Source: Bacteroidota bacterium (GTDB lineage: Bacteria; Bacteroidota; Bacteroidia; Bacteroidales; F082). Taken from it: DNA of 64,000 nucleotides. Position numbers and translations under genes: made by a program. Below, piece after piece: positions 40,501-48,937 of this stretch. Position 1 is the stretch's first letter; every line of letters starts with the position of its first letter. The notes below the pieces were generated by a model. That model worked only from the letters and a program-made list of their open reading frames with translations. It ran no database searches and was not told the origin of the DNA. The stretch lies in the NCBI GenBank assembly GCA_020444415.1, contig JAHLLA010000008.1:1-64000 (forward strand), read 5' to 3'.

Positions 40501-43026
40501 AATCAGCGAAACATTAAAAGTTCCCGGAACTGCATATAAATGAGAAGGGTTTTGTAAATCAGAAGTTGATCCATCACCAAAGTCCCACGTCCAGCCATTA
40601 ATAAAACCTACATTGGCTGATGACTGATCCTGGAAATATGTGGTGTCGCCCAAACACACGTCATTAAATAAAAAGTCTGCCGTAGGTACTTCTCGTACTA
40701 CAATATCTTGTGATATACTATTGGCACATCCATCAGAACTTGTTCCGGTTAATGTAACCGTAAACGTGCCTGTAGTTGTATATAAATGTATGGGGTTTTG
40801 TATGTTATCTGTTGTGCCATCTCCAAAATCCCAATTCCAGAAGGTTACATTGGTGCCTGTCCCATTAAATTGCAGGGCTTCGCCCAGGCAAATGGTGTCG
40901 TTTGTCATTGTAAAATTAACTACTGGAAGCGGATCCACAACTATATCCTGTGTGGTTGTATCTGAACAACCATCTGTGTTTATCACGATCAGTGTAACTG
41001 TAAAAGTACCTGCATCGGTAAATATATGTACCGGGTTTTGTAGATCTGAAGTATTATCACCTGAAAAGGGATCGCCAAAATTCCATTGCCAGGTATCGAT
41101 TACGGAACCGCCGTTCAATTCGGAATTATCAAAAAATTCAGTTTCGTTTCCTAAACAATACTCATTGTAATCGAAATCTGCTGTGGGTGCTGCTGCAACT
41201 TCAACAGTTTTGGTAATTGAGCTTGTACAGCCAAATTCGTCAACTACATCCAGTTGTACATTATACGTACCACTGTTAGCATACAGGTGCGCAGGATTTG
41301 GTAGATTTGAAGGAGGGGTTCCGTCTCCAAAATCCCAGTTCCATGATGCGATATAACCCACATTACTTGTTGACTGGTCAGTGAAATAAACAGAATCGGT
41401 AAGACAACCGCTTACAAATGAAAAGTCTGCTACCGGGTTTTGCCTGATGAAAATATCGTGTGAAATTGAGTTCGTACAGCCATCGGTACCGGTTCCTATG
41501 AGTGTAACAGTGTAGGTTCCGGGTTGGCTATAAAGGTGCGTAGGTGCAGGTCCGGTGGCAGTGCCGCCATCGCCAAAATCCCATATCCAGGAGATTACGT
41601 TAGCTCCGGTTCCTGTAAAAGATGCAACTTCACCAAAGCAAACCGTATCATTGGCCATCGTGAAATCAACATTTGGAAGTGCAGCAACCGTAATATCTTG
41701 TGTGGCCGTATCAGCGCAGCCCTGCGTATTGGTAACAATTAAGGTTACGGTGAAAGTGCCCGGAGCCGTGAAAATATGAGACGGACTTGGTAATGTTGAA
41801 AAGTTATTGATACCCGAAGTAGGATCACCAAAGTCCCATGCCCATGAGAATAAATCGGGTCCTCCATTGGGTGATGATAAGTCAGTAAATAGAACAGGAT
41901 CACCAAAACAATCTTCTAAAAAGGCAAAATCTGCAACCGGATTAGGAATTACCTGCACCAGTCGTGAGGTTGTATTTTGACAACCATCGGAATCTGTTAC
42001 TGTTAAATAAACCTGGAAAGTACCACCGTTAGCATATAAATGTGAAACGTTAGGATCATCAGGAAAGTCTACGATAGTTGTATTGCCATCGCCGAAATCC
42101 CAAATCCATTGGTTTATAAATCCGTTGGGTGAAGTTGACAGGTTTGTAAAATGAACGGTATCGCTCGCACATGCAGGTGATGTGCTAGTAAAGTTAGGGT
42201 TAGGTAGCGGATTGACTGTTATTTGCCGGTTTGTTGAATTGACACAACCATCAGTCGATGTAACGATTAAGGTTACTGTATAAACACCTGGTGTATTATA
42301 TGTATGCAAAGGATTCTGCTGAAATGCTGTGCCACCATCCCCAAAATTCCATTGCCATGAAGCAATGGTAGCTGCCGAAGTACCTGTAAACTGAATGGGT
42401 GCGTCCAGACAGCCTGGGCTTGGATCCCACGTAAAATCAACATCAGGAATCGCCCCTATGTCTTGTACAAAAGGTGGGTCAAGCGTGCTAACACAACCAT
42501 TTACATCAGTAACTGTTAAAGTAACATCGTAGCTGCCTGCGCTGGTATAGGTATGGACCGGGTTTCGCTGGCTGGAACTTGCACCATCGCCAAAATCCCA
42601 TGACCATGAAATAATATTAAAACCTGAAGAGCCAAAAAAGTTAACTGGTTCGTCAACACAACCCGGATTGGGATTGCTGGATACAAAAACATCAGGCAAT
42701 TGACGAATGGTAATGGGTATCGAATATACATCCTGGCAGGTTACGCCAGAAGAATCGGCTGTGGCAGTTAAAGTAACGGTAACAACTGCACCTGGTACAA
42801 AAGTATTGGAAACCACAGGGCCTGAGCCGGTATTTCCATCACCAAAATCCCAATCCCACTGTACTACATTATAGTTTGGTGCAGGTACAGAATTGTCAAC
42901 GAATTGTATGGTTGTACAACCTGTGTAAGAATAATTAAAATTTACTGTAACCGCACATTGGCTGTAAGCATTCGCCATGAACAGCCCGAATATGGAAATT
43001 AATAATATACGAATTTTCATCGTCAT
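37534..43026 (-). CDS. Giant PKD-repeat surface protein with gliding-motility type-B C-terminal domain
   Basis: 1830 residues. A signal peptide (MTMKIRILLISIFGLFMANAYSQ) is followed by about 20 PKD domains, counted from the WxWDFGDG cores. The C-terminal domain (VPNAFVPGN, YNLYIYDAWGDLIWETDA, WNGRNEN, CPAGAYTWKIDAVFKDG) is the gliding-motility-associated type, recognised by T9SS for surface attachment. No catalytic domain is seen, so an adhesin or surface-filament role (SprB-like in broad sense) is inferred. The middle PKD domains show a three-domain higher-order repeat. The PorP/SprF partner gene follows after 24 bp. Confidence 0.94.
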   Translation of the reverse strand: MTMKIRILLISIFGLFMANAYSQCAVTVNFNYSYTGCTTIQFVDNSVPAPNYNVVQWDWDFGDGNTGSGPVVSNTFVPGAVVTVTLTATADSSGVTCQDVYSIPITIRQLPDVFVSSNPNPGCVDEPVNFFGSSGFNIISWSWDFGDGASSSQRNPVHTYTSAGSYDVTLTVTDVNGCVSTLDPPFVQDIGAIPDVDFTWDPSPGCLDAPIQFTGTSAATIASWQWNFGDGGTAFQQNPLHTYNTPGVYTVTLIVTSTDGCVNSTNRQITVNPLPNPNFTSTSPACASDTVHFTNLSTSPNGFINQWIWDFGDGNTTIVDFPDDPNVSHLYANGGTFQVYLTVTDSDGCQNTTSRLVQVIPNPVADFAFLEDCFGDPVLFTDLSSPNGGPDLFSWAWDFGDPTSGINNFSTLPSPSHIFTAPGTFTVTLIVTNTQGCADTATQDITVAALPNVDFTMANDTVCFGEVASFTGTGANVISWIWDFGDGGTATGPAPTHLYSQPGTYTVTLIGTGTDGCTNSISHDIFIRQNPVADFSFVSGCLTDSVYFTDQSTSNVGYIASWNWDFGDGTPPSNLPNPAHLYANSGTYNVQLDVVDEFGCTSSITKTVEVAAAPTADFDYNEYCLGNETEFFDNSELNGGSVIDTWQWNFGDPFSGDNTSDLQNPVHIFTDAGTFTVTLIVINTDGCSDTTTQDIVVDPLPVVNFTMTNDTICLGEALQFNGTGTNVTFWNWDFGDGTTDNIQNPIHLYTTTGTFTVTLTGTSSDGCANSISQDIVVREVPTADFLFNDVCLGDTTYFQDQSSANVGFINGWTWDFGDGSTSDLQNPSHLYAVPGTFNVSLIAFDSFGCTDTIVQTVHVFANPNADFTYQETCLGDSVYFTDNSNNNNGPDIISWSWDFDDPLSGVNNFSDLQNPSHLFTGPGTYDVSLVVTNEQGCFDSIVQNIVVDTLPDIDFTITNDTICLWEIAEFFSINNGPISIASWYWDFGDGVYSNNANPIHLYTQPGLYTVTLTGTGADGCESTVSKTILVRESPVADFDYNNSCFGDSIQFLDQSYSNQADIVSWDWTFGDGDTDTLQNPIHFYQAPGNYNVRLIVFNEFGCSDTTNRIIRIFDNPSAAFTFNLECDTAGQVLFFDDSQAGNDSPIETWTWDFGDGYSSNEINPVHIYNFTDSCYTVVLTIADTNGCASVDTNLVCVRDKLSIDYIASEVCFGEATFFDADFFPLNDTIVYFRWDFGNGTPLYTSPEDTVSYTYANPGTYRVVLTALDIYGCSATYVDTITINELPIPDFSYIMSTCEEPTQFIDESDGMGTNIASWSWDFGDYSSGVNNFSNLQNPTHTYLPDDSTYQVKLFVTNFNGCVDSIVKTIVRTPCLDAEIYLPDHITCDGSEICLADSSVIYSNYMEITQWEWDFGDGNTLIYDFYQNPICHTYDASGTYEASLIVTAQSGQNILKDTAFQTVIVGPIPTAGFAVTGATCFESLTQFSDLSEGNGADIDQWWWDFGDDTNPDDTSSLQNPTYIYPSAGVYDVQLVVTSIYGCTDTIRNTIEIFDRPEANFSNTVGCVDHETFFFDESVESGTPISFWQWNFGDPTSIADSSDRPNPVYIYNEEGIYNVSLIVMDNNFCRDTVEYDVEVYERPVAAFEVYEQYEIQQGEIYLNNQSIGATTYFWDFGNGEVSEEENPVVQYSEDGFYTITLIAYSDNGCPDTTTYEYEMMFKTLYVPNAFVPGNLGWTYEDGRFIVKGVNLIRYNLYIYDAWGDLIWETDALIDGKPAASWNGRNENNPNLDLCPAGAYTWKIDAVFKDGTKWKGSDNGDGNTKPYGTVTLIR
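39900..42000 (-). repeat. Three-PKD higher-order repeat, about 750 bp period
   Basis: Within the PKD gene, domains follow an A-B-C order that recurs three times. A begins with NFTMTNDTICLGE-like text, B has a CLGDTTYFQDQSS-like core, and C has a GDP-SG-N variant of the core motif. The start of A recurs near 41656, 40908 and 40155, about 750 bp apart each time. Copies have diverged, so the duplications are old. The exact edges were not computed. Confidence 0.6.
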
Positions 43027-43174
43027 TGCTTTTTTGTTTGTTAATTAACAAGTTAGCACGCAAAAAGTATTATAAAGTAGATAAGGATACGTTTTTAACC
43101 GAAAAAGGTTCTGTAAAAATACTTTTGGTTTTGCTTGTTTATTTCATAATTGATCTCTAATAAATTCAATTTTA

Positions 43175-44557
43175 TTATTTGCTTTTCATAAATTGTTTTT
43201 CAATAATAGGAATTAATTGCGCAACTTTAAAATGTTTGGCCATAATTTTTTTTTCATGATTCAGTAAAAACATGCGGGGCGTACCACTTATATCATATAA
43301 TTCATGAAAATCATTAGTGATGCTATAGGTGCCATTTACATTGATCCAGTCCATATTTCTTGCATTAATTTCTTTTTTCCAGCGGGCAAGGTTGCTGTTT
43401 GTGTTAATGGCGTAAATGCTTATTTTATAACTAATTGTGTCAATCAACTCCTGCAGTTCTGCAATTTCAGTTTCACAAACATCGCAATTAAAATCCCAGA
43501 ATAATAATAAAATATAATCTGCATCCAGGTTGCGAAATGAAACAAAACGATCATTCGTATCCATCAATAATAAATCGGGGGCAGGGGCTCCTATTAATAA
43601 TGGTTTTAATTTATCCGACCTTTCCTTTAACTTCTCATTAATTGAAGATGTTGTGTTAAACACTTCTTCTTTTGAGAAATAATTGTCGACCAGGTGAACA
43701 AAAACTGCATCAAAACCCATGTATTGCGGGTTTTGATATTTCGCAATAAAGTACCATAGCAAATAACTAACTACTTCATCGGATGGACGCGCCAGCGCAA
43801 TAAGCGAGTCAATAGCGGCTATGGTTGAATCGGGATGTAAAAAGACTATTTGATCGAAATACGATTGAAGTTTCTGATCAATAACAGGCGTTCTTAAAAA
43901 ACGTGCATCGCTAAGATCCATTTTATCCCAAAAATGTGTTTTATAATAAAGGTATTTTTGAATGCTGTCGTTCACAATAGAATCCGGAACCTGCAATTCA
44001 GTGCGCGCTTCGAGTATTTTTGAAAAAAATAAATCGGGATGATCTGTAACAATCTGCGTCTCCTCATCCTCAAGTACCTTTTTTAATGAATCCAGTTGAG
44101 ATTCAATTTCTGCCACTTTCCCATCACTGGATGCATCTTCTGAAATGGCCTCATTTAATTGCATGGCTTTCAAATACAGCCTGTTTCGTAATTGAAGATG
44201 CGTGAGAAACAACTCATTTTCTTTGGATCCTTCCACTTCAAATTCATGCCATGAGCTGGCGTCTGTATGTATGGTAAAATTTGTCTCCTCGTTGATTATG
44301 AACTCAAAAAGTTTATTTTTAGAAGATCCTGCAAGTATGTAAATACCCGCCGGATAGTTATTATTTTTGAAATTGAAAACACCTTCATTTAGAAATGCTG
44401 TATCCACCGGTTTAATTTTATTTCCATAATATGAAGTAAGTAAAACGGATGAATCTGAATAGTTATCTAGAATGATTCTAAAATTCACCTGAGCTTTTCC
44501 CTGAATGTTAAAAATTAACAGCAGGAAAATGAATCGTATTGCCTGTTTTTTGTTCAT
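43175..44557 (-). CDS. TlpA/AhpC-type thioredoxin-like protein, exported
   Basis: 460 residues from ATG 44557, chosen because it gives the signal peptide MNKKQAIRFIFLLLIFNIQGKAQ. An upstream start at 44623 would add 22 residues before it. The N-terminal half is the DUF4369/DUF5106-like region common in Bacteroidota TlpA proteins. The C-terminal thioredoxin fold holds the redox motif C358-D-V-C361 in FWDFNCDVCETE, and the cis-Pro area is SGTPRMFLLNHEKK. It probably reduces or isomerises disulfides in the periplasm. It is divergent from the repeat-peptide gene. Confidence 0.85.
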   Translation of the reverse strand: MNKKQAIRFIFLLLIFNIQGKAQVNFRIILDNYSDSSVLLTSYYGNKIKPVDTAFLNEGVFNFKNNNYPAGIYILAGSSKNKLFEFIINEETNFTIHTDASSWHEFEVEGSKENELFLTHLQLRNRLYLKAMQLNEAISEDASSDGKVAEIESQLDSLKKVLEDEETQIVTDHPDLFFSKILEARTELQVPDSIVNDSIQKYLYYKTHFWDKMDLSDARFLRTPVIDQKLQSYFDQIVFLHPDSTIAAIDSLIALARPSDEVVSYLLWYFIAKYQNPQYMGFDAVFVHLVDNYFSKEEVFNTTSSINEKLKERSDKLKPLLIGAPAPDLLLMDTNDRFVSFRNLDADYILLLFWDFNCDVCETEIAELQELIDTISYKISIYAINTNSNLARWKKEINARNMDWINVNGTYSITNDFHELYDISGTPRMFLLNHEKKIMAKHFKVAQLIPIIEKQFMKSK

Positions 44558-44663
44558 TTCCAATGTTAAATGTACAAAAAATACGTGAATAACAACCTCC
44601 TTTTTTTTGTTAAAAATTAACATACTTACGGAACATTTTAAGGTATAAGGGGTATAAATAATT

Positions 44664-44671
44664 TAATTTTG
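44664..44671 (+). promoter_or_regulatory. Putative -7 element of the repeat-peptide gene
   Basis: TAATTTTG, an exact TAnnTTTG match, 56 nt before the ATG at 44727. A small hairpin GAATAG/CTATTC follows in the expected leader. No -33 TTG at normal spacing was found. Confidence 0.4.
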
Positions 44672-44726
44672 GGTACTAACAGATGAATAGCTGTTACTAT
44701 TCATTCACATTTTAAAGCACCGTACG

Positions 44727-45104
44727 ATGAAAAATCTTAGAAAATTATTCCATTTAAGTTTATTGGTTTTTGTGTTAACATGTGTCGCAGGGATACAGTT
44801 AAACTACGTTTCAAGCATTGAAAATACTGACAATGCAGTAAATATTGTTAATAACGATTATCACCCGGAAGGAGAAGTTGAAGCAGTTTGGGTTCCATCA
44901 GGCAGACTGGCCAATGCACATCACCGTCCTGAAGGCGAAGTTGAAGCAGTTTGGGTTCCATCAGGCAGACTGGCCAATGCACATCACCGTCCTGAAGGCG
45001 AAGTTGAAGCAGTTTGGGTTCCATCAGGCAGGCTGGCCAGTGCGGATTATCACCCTGAAGGTGAGGTTGAAGCAGTTTGGGTTCCATCAGGCAGACTGGC
45101 TTAA
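44727..45104 (+). CDS. Small secreted protein of four 21-residue tandem repeats
   Basis: 125 residues. An N-terminal hydrophobic signal segment (residues 5-22, LLVFVLTCVAGI area) is followed by a short spacer. Four tandem copies of a 21-residue unit follow from residue 44 to the end, with core PEGEVEAVWVPSGRLA; the last copy stops after 19 residues. The first two residues of each unit alternate DY, HH, HH, DY. There is no Cys after the signal and no known domain. I do not recognise the family. It lies between the thioredoxin-like gene (divergent) and the TPR-CHAT gene (same strand, 550 bp on). The near-identical copies argue for recent amplification or gene conversion. Confidence 0.75.
   Translation: MKNLRKLFHLSLLVFVLTCVAGIQLNYVSSIENTDNAVNIVNNDYHPEGEVEAVWVPSGRLANAHHRPEGEVEAVWVPSGRLANAHHRPEGEVEAVWVPSGRLASADYHPEGEVEAVWVPSGRLA
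44856..45101 (+). repeat. 63-bp tandem repeat, 3.9 copies
   Basis: Copies lie at 44856-44918, 44919-44981, 44982-45044 and 45045-45101. The stretch around GAAGCAGTTTGGGTTCCATC is the same in all four at the DNA level, including silent positions. Copies 2 and 3 differ at only a few bases near their 3' ends. The repeat is in frame with the small secreted protein. Confidence 0.95.
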
Positions 45105-45654
45105 TCAAAAAGATATAGAGAAAAGATTATTATATAATATTTTCGTTCTTATTTAAGGTAGAAATAACTACTTATACATTTACTGGCTGAATGTATGGTT
45201 GCAATGATTATGTTTTCTTCGTACGGTGGGAAACGATGTATCCTTGTGGCATACATTGGTCAAAGCCCTGACAAATATTGTAATTATTGAAGTAACAGGC
45301 AATGATAACAAGCAACCACTTGAAAGGGCACTGCGAAAAATCGAATAACAACAGAGGGATTTTTGGTAGAAGTTAAAAAAAAGGACGCGGTGAGCGTCCT
45401 TTTTTCGTTTCATTTAAATCACGTTTGATAATGTCAGTGCTACCCATCTGACTCCTCGGTGGGGAGAACTGGCTGACGCACTATCGCTGGTCGCGAAATA
45501 ATGATTAGTGCATGAATTCGTAACAATCTCAGTTGTTAAGTAGAATTAGGAAGTATATCATTTGTTAATGCGAGAATAATCGCTAATATTGCCAACTATT
45601 TGAAAGAAGTTCCGTATACCTATTAAATTGTTCAGGTTTAAGTTAATAACCGGG
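45105..45654 (+). other. Intergenic region before the TPR-CHAT gene
   Basis: About 550 bp without a convincing gene. It holds the terminator at 45383-45405. Between about 45430 and 45530 lies a GC-richer patch with possible stems: GTCAG/CTGAC, CTCC/GGAG and AGTGC/GCACT words around GCTGACGCACT. This could be a structured RNA leader of the CHAT gene, but no known family was recognised. Short open frames in 45191-45348 are in different phases and look like noise or a remnant. Confidence 0.4.
45383..45405 (+). terminator. Rho-independent terminator
   Basis: GGACGC (45383-45388) and GCGTCC (45394-45399) enclose a 5-nt loop and are followed by T6 (45400-45405). An A-run precedes it, so it may also work in reverse. 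It isolates the TPR-CHAT gene from transcription coming from the repeat-peptide side. Confidence 0.85.
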
Positions 45655-48600
45655 ATGCAGAACATATACAACAAACAAGCACGGAAGCATATCTATCGTA
45701 TTCCTACTTCTGTAAAACTGCATGTTTTTACAGCAGTATTTTGTGTTGTTGCATGTTTGTTTTTAAGTCAAAATAAGGTATTCGCAGGTTTGGCGCCTGA
45801 ATTTTACCAGCTCGATTCAATACAAAATAATCCAAATGAGGTCCTTATTCAAATCATAGCCCGGGCAGAGGCGGCATGGAAAGATAATGACACGGAAATC
45901 GCAGCGTCAAATGCCCTGAAAGGCTTTGCAATGCTGCGAGGTCAACAGGTTGCTGATTCCGTTTATGCTGAATTACTGCACGTTTATGGAAAAATTTTAA
46001 TCGATCAGCAGAGCAATCAGCAGGGAATAGATTCTTTATTAAAAAGTATCCGTTTTAAAATTAAGGCCTTCAATAAAAATCACAAATCCTTATCAAAAAC
46101 CTACAACTACATTGGGATTTCTTATTTCCAAATGCGGGAGTACGTTAAAGCCAATAAGTACTACAAAATGTCCACGAGTATCCTGGTTAAAAATGGTTTA
46201 TGGGGGGCCAATCTTTTCGATTCATATTTGAATATAGGTATTGTTGAGGCAGTACAGGGTAAATATGATCTGGCATTCAGTTATTTTGATACCACCCGAA
46301 TGGTATTGGACTCGATTGGATTAGCAGTTGACAGTATGCTCGTTGCGAGGTTCTACATTAATTATGGAACCTTAGCAACGTTGAACGGAAAACTTGATGA
46401 GGGAAATAGATTTTTCAATATTGCTGAATCGATATTTAACAAAAAATATGGGGAAAGCTTTATCAGAACTTCTGATATCAATTTTAATAAAGGATTAAAT
46501 TCTTATTTTAACTATGATTTCAAAAAAGCGGAACTCTACTATAAAAAAGCACTAGAGATATATAAAGAGAATAACAACGTAGAGGATCGAATATCAAGAG
46601 CATACGTAAATTTAGCTTCCGTAAATTTGAAATTAGATCATTATGACCAGGCCATACAATATAGCAAAATGGGTCTTGAGTTTGAAATGCCGGATGAATT
46701 AAAATGGCTTCACTATTCTAATTTAGCGCAAGCTTATATTGCTAAAAATGACGAGGAGAATGCTTTAACCTATTTCAATAAGGCCATTGACCTGGAAGGA
46801 GAAGGAAAAGTCAGTTCCATCAAAAAGATCAACCTGTATATTGAGTTTGCGAATTTTTTGGTTAAGAAAGAACAGTATTTGCAAAGCAAAAATTACTATT
46901 TCGAGGCTGTCGATCTCATTACAAATAGTTTTGGACGGAACGCTGCTGCTTATGCCCATTTATTGTCTCAACTGGGGTATTACCATCTCGCGACACATGC
47001 AGTGGATTCATCGTTGTACTATTTTGATAATGCCATCAGGATATGGAACAAAGCACCTGATAGCAGCGATTCAGCTATTGAAACTTATAATGAAGTCAGG
47101 TTTGCCGAATCTTATATCGGCAGAGCGAGGGCGTATTACAAGAAGTATACAGAAACGATGAATACGGAATTTCTGGATTCCGGTAGTCGTGATATCAAAA
47201 TGATCCTCGATAGGATGGAGGAGGTGATCAGTAAGCTGGATAAAGAGAGTAAACTACTGTTATTTGAGCAATTGAAGCCTGCTTATGTCCTGGCAACTGA
47301 AATTGCATATGAACAACATACGAGAAGTGATCATGCCGGCTATTTGCAGGATGTATTTAATTATATGGAGCGCAGCAAAAATGCTGTTCTACTGGCTTCG
47401 GTCCGAAACCTGAATGCCCTGAAATCTGCGGATGTTCCTGCAGATGTGATACAACTGGAGAAACAACTGAATGAGGAAATAAATGGAATCCGGCAATTGC
47501 TGGCAGACGAAAAGCAAAAGCGATTTCCTGAAATTGAGAAGATCTCCTTTTTTGAAACAAAATTGTTAAGCTTGTTGCTGGACCACGATAGCCTGGTTCA
47601 GAACCTAGAAGAAAATTACCCAAGATATTATTCATTAAAATATGACCGGTCGACCATTCAATTATCACATTTGATAGAGAAGCTGAATCATAATGAGGCT
47701 ATTATTGAGTATGAAATCGCTGATTCATCAATTTACATTTATGCCATTACGAAAAATGGTATTTTAATTAGAAATACGGTTATTGATTCAGTATTCTGGA
47801 ATTCGCTTGATTATTTGCTTACTGTTAAAAATGTAGATATTTCCGAATTCAGGAAACCTGAGATCCGGCAGTTTTATAAACATTCAAATATTTTATGGAA
47901 GCAACTTATTGAGCCGGTTTGCGATTTAATAAAAGACAAAAAATTGATCATTATTCCGGATGGTGTCCTGGGTTATTTACCATTTGGGATATTGGCGCGC
48001 ACGACGGAACATCCCGGGGAGTTGGACTTTAAGACCATGCCCTATTTATTGAAAGAATTTCCTGTTTCATATTCTTATTCTTCTACCCTGAAGTACAATC
48101 CATATTTTTCACGAAAAGGAAGTAACAACAATGAAGTAATTGCATTCGCGCCTGATTATGGCCGGAATAATGAAAATCCGTCTCGAACCGGGAACCTTGC
48201 ATTTGATGACCTGCCCAATGCGAAGCAGGAAGTGATCAGCATTGAAGATATGTGGGGAGGTAAATTATTTTTGGGTGAAAATGCCACCAAATCAAACTTT
48301 GTGAAGAAAGCTGGAAATTATGATGTCATCCACCTGGCCATGCATGCCATGATCAATGATTCTGTTCCCATGTTTTCAAGGCTCGTCTTTTCTGAATCTG
48401 AAAAGGATACATCTTCAGCTTTTCTGAATACCTACGAAATCTATGATCTTGTTCTCAATGCTTCTATGGTCACCTTAAGTGCCTGCAATACCGGAACGGG
48501 GATACTTCGCAGTGGTGAAGGTATCATGAGTTTAGCCCGTGGATTTATATATGCCGGTGTTCCTTCAATTGTTATGACGCTTTGGGAGGTTCAGGATAAA

Positions 48601-48885
48601 AGTGGCTCCGATATCATGACGCGCTATTATAAAAATTTAAAACTTGGTTTCGCTAAAGATGTCGCATTACAAAAAGCCAAATTAGGGTTTTTAAAAGACT
48701 CACCGGATTATAGTACGCATCCTTTCTACTGGTCGGCGTATATTGTTACAGGCGATACACAATCTATTAAAAGTAACAAACTGCCGGCATACATATCATT
48801 GATTGTCGGCATGGTCGTGGTCATTTTCACGTTGATACTTATATTGATTATTAGACATAAAAAAAGAAGCGGAAAAACTATATAG
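45655..48885 (+). CDS. Membrane-anchored TPR-CHAT protein (putative caspase-like protease)
   Basis: 1076 residues from ATG 45655; a TTG nine codons upstream is possible but less likely. An N-terminal membrane/signal segment (VFTAVFCVVACLFLSQNKVFA) precedes many TPR units (about 90-480), then a helical linker (about 480-680). The C-terminal CHAT domain (about 720-1030) holds His897 in HLAMHAM and Cys944 in LSACNTG, the expected clan-CD dyad. A last transmembrane helix (ISLIVGMVVVIFTLILILII) and a basic tail RHKKRSGK place the tail inside, so TPR and CHAT should face the periplasm. It is convergent with an ECF sigma/TPR operon. Protease activity is inferred from the dyad; the target is unknown. 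Confidence 0.9.
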   Translation: MQNIYNKQARKHIYRIPTSVKLHVFTAVFCVVACLFLSQNKVFAGLAPEFYQLDSIQNNPNEVLIQIIARAEAAWKDNDTEIAASNALKGFAMLRGQQVADSVYAELLHVYGKILIDQQSNQQGIDSLLKSIRFKIKAFNKNHKSLSKTYNYIGISYFQMREYVKANKYYKMSTSILVKNGLWGANLFDSYLNIGIVEAVQGKYDLAFSYFDTTRMVLDSIGLAVDSMLVARFYINYGTLATLNGKLDEGNRFFNIAESIFNKKYGESFIRTSDINFNKGLNSYFNYDFKKAELYYKKALEIYKENNNVEDRISRAYVNLASVNLKLDHYDQAIQYSKMGLEFEMPDELKWLHYSNLAQAYIAKNDEENALTYFNKAIDLEGEGKVSSIKKINLYIEFANFLVKKEQYLQSKNYYFEAVDLITNSFGRNAAAYAHLLSQLGYYHLATHAVDSSLYYFDNAIRIWNKAPDSSDSAIETYNEVRFAESYIGRARAYYKKYTETMNTEFLDSGSRDIKMILDRMEEVISKLDKESKLLLFEQLKPAYVLATEIAYEQHTRSDHAGYLQDVFNYMERSKNAVLLASVRNLNALKSADVPADVIQLEKQLNEEINGIRQLLADEKQKRFPEIEKISFFETKLLSLLLDHDSLVQNLEENYPRYYSLKYDRSTIQLSHLIEKLNHNEAIIEYEIADSSIYIYAITKNGILIRNTVIDSVFWNSLDYLLTVKNVDISEFRKPEIRQFYKHSNILWKQLIEPVCDLIKDKKLIIIPDGVLGYLPFGILARTTEHPGELDFKTMPYLLKEFPVSYSYSSTLKYNPYFSRKGSNNNEVIAFAPDYGRNNENPSRTGNLAFDDLPNAKQEVISIEDMWGGKLFLGENATKSNFVKKAGNYDVIHLAMHAMINDSVPMFSRLVFSESEKDTSSAFLNTYEIYDLVLNASMVTLSACNTGTGILRSGEGIMSLARGFIYAGVPSIVMTLWEVQDKSGSDIMTRYYKNLKLGFAKDVALQKAKLGFLKDSPDYSTHPFYWSAYIVTGDTQSIKSNKLPAYISLIVGMVVVIFTLILILIIRHKKRSGKTI

Positions 48886-48898
48886 TTTTTCCGCTTCT
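48865..48898 (-). terminator. Perfect palindrome terminator overlapping the CHAT stop codon
   Basis: The arm AGAAGCGGAAAAACTA (48865-48880) and its exact complement (48883-48898) flank a 2-nt centre. The CHAT stop TAG (48883-48885) lies inside. On the minus strand a run of seven U follows (48859-48865), so it ends the sigma/TPR operon. It may also protect the CHAT mRNA 3' end. Confidence 0.8.
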
Positions 48899-48937
48899 CT
48901 GCTTGCTTGTTCTTCACGTCTGTTTATGACGTATTGA

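Noticed and set aside
44856-45101. Tandem repeats considered as a CRISPR array
   Set aside because: The copies are contiguous with no unique spacers and are in frame with a secreted protein.
44848-45108. Minus-strand repeated open frame opposite the repeat protein
   Set aside because: It is the mirror of the 63-bp tandem repeat. The plus-strand frame has a signal peptide and a promoter-like element; this one has neither.
45256-45348. Short plus-strand frame reading IVIIEVTGNDNKQPLERALRKIE, somewhat like the start of ribosomal protein S21
   Set aside because: Only about 30 codons from a TTG, no S21 C-terminal part, and other frames in the area are equally short. A true rpsU exists at 32526-32720. 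The likeness may be chance.
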